Shown here piece by piece: positions 61,602 to 64,000 of a stretch of 64,000 nt of DNA (position 1 is its first letter; each line of letters begins with the position of its first letter). The translations under genes were made by a program, and so were the position numbers. The notes under the pieces are model-generated. The model did no database searches. It saw nothing but the letters and a program-made list of their open reading frames with translations, and was not told where the DNA came from. This DNA is from Marinomonas sp. IMCC 4694 (GTDB lineage: Bacteria > Pseudomonadota > Gammaproteobacteria > Pseudomonadales > Marinomonadaceae): NCBI RefSeq assembly GCF_008122525.1, contig NZ_VSRV01000001.1, positions 1,736,001 through 1,800,000 on the forward strand. The letters are read 5' to 3'.

Positions 61602-64000
61602 TTAGCAAGTGACGGGGTTTGGTTTTTCAGGATCTAAACCAAACTTAGTAATTGCTCCGCTAACAACAGAGGCGTCAATCACACCGTCTTGCGCTAGTGC
61701 GCTTAAAGCAGAAACCACCACCCAATAACGGTTTACTTCGAAGAAGTGACGTAGTTGAGCACGAGTATCACTGCGGCCAAAACCATCCGTACCGAGTACA
61801 TTGTATGTACCTTTAATAAATGGACGAATCTGATCGGCGAATAATTTGATATGATCCGTAGAGGCAATCACTGGACCTTTGCCATCCAAGCAAGATTCTA
61901 CATAAGATTGACGAGGCTTATCTTCTGGATGAAGCATTGACCAACGACTTGCATCAAGACCTTCACGACGCAACTCATTAAACGATGTCACACTCCAAAT
62001 GTCAGAGTTCACACCGAAATCATTAAATAGAATTTCTGCAGCCGCTTCTACTTCACGAAGAATAACGCCAGAACCAAGTAATTGTACTTGTTTCTTATTG
62101 GCTTTCTTCTCATGAGACTTAAGCTTGTACATTCCTTTAATGATGCCGTCTTCAACACCTTCAGGCATATCTTCGTGAGTGTAGTTTTCATTCATTACGG
62201 TTAGGTAATAGAAAACACTCTCTTTATCCTGATACATACGGCGCAAACCATCTTGAACAATGACAGCCACTTCGTATGAGTAAGTCGGATCATAAGATAT
62301 GCAGTTAGGGATAAGACCCGCTTGAATATGGGAATGGCCATCTTCATGTTGCAAGCCTTCACCATTAAGCGTAGTGCGGCCTGCAGTTGCACCAATTAAG
62401 AATCCACGAGCCTGTGAATCACCAGCGGCCCAAGCCAAGTCACCAATACGTTGGAAACCAAACATAGAGTAATAGATGTAAACAGGAATCATTGGAAGAG
62501 CGCTGTTTGCATAAGAGGTAGCCAATGCTAACCATGCAGAAAACGCACCCGGCTCATTGATACCTTCCTGAAGGATCTGTCCGTCAGAAGACTCTTTGTA
62601 ATACATGATCTGAGTATGGTCATGAGGCGTGTAACGCTGACCTTCAGATGAGTAAATACCCAACTGACGGAACATACCTTCCATACCAAACGTGCGTGCT
62701 TCATCAGCAACGATTGGAACGACACGTTTACCAATTTCTTTATCCTTAACCATAACATTCAGTGCACGCACAAACGCCATAGTTGTAGAAATCTCGCGCC
62801 CTTTTGTTCCCGCAATTTGAGCTTTGAAGGCTTCCAAAGAAGGCACTTCAAGGGCTTCACAATCGTGATTACGAATCGGGAAAGCACCGTGTAATTCTTT
62901 ACGACGAGACCTCATGTATTGCATTTCTGGGCTGTCTTCAGCCGGTTTGTAATACGGTAAGTCTTTTAGCTCTTCATCACTAATAGGAATACCGAATTTA
63001 TCACGGAACTGAGCAAGTGACTCTTCATCTAACTTCTTAGTTTGATGCGCCGTGTTTTGCGCTTCAGCCGCTTTAAACATGCCGTAACCTTTAACGGTTT
63101 GCGCCAAGATAACAGTCGGTTGACCTTTATGAGAAGTTGCTTCGGAATACGCTGCGTAAACTTTGTAAGGGTCATGTCCACCGCGATTAAGATTCATAAT
63201 CTCATCGTCGGTCATGTCTTTGACCATTTCTAGTAACTCTGGGTATTTCCCGAAGAAATGTTCACGAGTATAGGCACCACCATTTGCTTTGTAGTTCTGA
63301 AGTTCACCATCGCAAACCTCGTTCATACGTTTAACAAGCAAACCGTTGTGATCTTTCGCAAATAGAGGATCCCAATGACGGCCCCATAAGCACTTAACGA
63401 CATTCCAGCCAGCGCCACGGAATACACCTTCAAGTTCCTGAACAATTTTACTGTTACCACGAACAGGGCCATCAAGGCGCTGCAGGTTACAGTTGATCAC
63501 GAAAATAAGGTTGTCTAGATTTTCACGCCCCGCAAGGGCGATAGCACCCAAAGATTCTGGCTCATCACACTCACCATCGCCAAGGAACGCCCATACTTTA
63601 CGGTCACCTTGATCAATAAGACCACGGCTATGCTGGTACTTCATTACGTGTGCTTGGTAAATGGCCTGTAATGGCCCAAGACCCATAGAAACCGTTGGAA
63701 ACTGCCAATAATCAGGCATTAACCAAGGGTGAGGGTAAGAAGAGATACCTTTACCATCAACTTCACGACGGAAGTTATCCAGCTGTTCATCAGTCAAACG
63801 ACCTTCAATGTATGAACGAGCGTAAATACCTGGAGAGATGTGGCCTTGGAAAAAAACCATATCCGCTTGCTGTTTACCGTCATTACCACGGAAAAAGTGG
63901 TTAAAACCGATATCATAAAGCGTTGCTGCAGAAGAGAAGCTTGTAATGTGGCCACCAAGTGTTGAATCAACACGGTTTGCCTTCATTACCATCGCCAATG
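61602..64000 (-). CDS. aceE: Pyruvate dehydrogenase E1, homodimeric type (5' end outside window)
   Basis: The frame stays open through base 64000, so the N-terminus is outside the window. About 798 residues are seen, corresponding to the part from about residue 95 of the E. coli protein (AMVMKANRVDSTLGGHITSFSSAATLYDIGFNHFF). The thiamine-diphosphate motif GDGECDEPESLGAIALAGRENLDNLIFVINCN is clear. It decarboxylates pyruvate and acetylates the E2 lipoyl groups. The internal TTG/ATG near 63998 is not the start. It is followed by aceF. Confidence 0.96.
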   Translation of the reverse strand, partial: LAMVMKANRVDSTLGGHITSFSSAATLYDIGFNHFFRGNDGKQQADMVFFQGHISPGIYARSYIEGRLTDEQLDNFRREVDGKGISSYPHPWLMPDYWQFPTVSMGLGPLQAIYQAHVMKYQHSRGLIDQGDRKVWAFLGDGECDEPESLGAIALAGRENLDNLIFVINCNLQRLDGPVRGNSKIVQELEGVFRGAGWNVVKCLWGRHWDPLFAKDHNGLLVKRMNEVCDGELQNYKANGGAYTREHFFGKYPELLEMVKDMTDDEIMNLNRGGHDPYKVYAAYSEATSHKGQPTVILAQTVKGYGMFKAAEAQNTAHQTKKLDEESLAQFRDKFGIPISDEELKDLPYYKPAEDSPEMQYMRSRRKELHGAFPIRNHDCEALEVPSLEAFKAQIAGTKGREISTTMAFVRALNVMVKDKEIGKRVVPIVADEARTFGMEGMFRQLGIYSSEGQRYTPHDHTQIMYYKESSDGQILQEGINEPGAFSAWLALATSYANSALPMIPVYIYYSMFGFQRIGDLAWAAGDSQARGFLIGATAGRTTLNGEGLQHEDGHSHIQAGLIPNCISYDPTYSYEVAVIVQDGLRRMYQDKESVFYYLTVMNENYTHEDMPEGVEDGIIKGMYKLKSHEKKANKKQVQLLGSGVILREVEAAAEILFNDFGVNSDIWSVTSFNELRREGLDASRWSMLHPEDKPRQSYVESCLDGKGPVIASTDHIKLFADQIRPFIKGTYNVLGTDGFGRSDTRAQLRHFFEVNRYWVVVSALSALAQDGVIDASVVSGAITKFGLDPEKPNPVTC

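Overview
The window looks like chromosomal DNA of a marine gammaproteobacterium of the Oceanospirillales, probably Marinomonas or a close relative. This is inferred from protein content and gene order (rluC/rne divergence, gcvT//glyA-gcvH-gcvP, hemN-fnr, pabC-mltG-tmk-holB-tatD, TtcA, EpmC, AlaA, HtpX) and from moderate-to-low GC; no database was searched. Most of the window is conserved housekeeping sequence. It has one fresh insertion sequence, one broken gene and a few small unrecognised genes.

Layout. 1-2715: end of recQ, a SprT-like protease, ttcA and a YfaZ-like outer-membrane protein. 2786-5504 (minus): hemN-fnr-apt, with an FNR-type box before hemN. 5694-10491: a Tex30/KANL3-like hydrolase, tusA, a CBS-domain protein, a secreted unknown, a zinc alcohol dehydrogenase, a MaoC hydratase and sppA. 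10594-14854: a chromosomal KfrA-like DNA-binding gene behind a perfect 20+20 bp inverted repeat, then prmB-aroC-yjjX-yjjG. 15048-21570 (minus): an MFS exporter, a metal operon (MerR regulator, copper ATPase, 35-residue membrane peptide), type II NADH dehydrogenase and yaiI. 21703-26376 (minus): ETF-ubiquinone oxidoreductase, a DmdC-type acyl-CoA dehydrogenase and an AraC regulator, a set suited to fatty-acid or acyl-CoA oxidation.

26500-34677: small unknowns, a cytochrome b562-like protein, then the minus-strand run pabC-mltG-tmk-holB-tatD-Lon-like protease. 34727-36074: ten tRNA genes (six Glu-TTC, four Gly-GCC), part of which is a recent ~303-bp tandem duplication. 36206-41653: yajG, alaA, htpX, a PilZ protein, pdxB and epmC. 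41791-47918: gcvT diverges from glyA-gcvH-gcvP, the complete set of glycine-cleavage-specific genes plus serine hydroxymethyltransferase. Two identical 16-bp perfect palindromes lie in the shared control region. 48051-52872: a CLCA_X protein, then a DASS-family anion transporter gene broken twice, by a -1 change in an A7 run and by a complete IS66-family element with an exact 8-bp target duplication. 53086-64000: rluC, rne, a BicA-like SulP transporter, aceF and most of aceE.

Points most worth following: the KfrA-like gene and its operator, the paired palindromes between gcvT and glyA, the doubly disrupted transporter with its intact-looking CRP site, a secreted protein that seems to start at AUU, and the 35-residue peptide overlapping the copper ATPase. 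I did not find a CRISPR array, phage, toxin-antitoxin pair or clear defence system.
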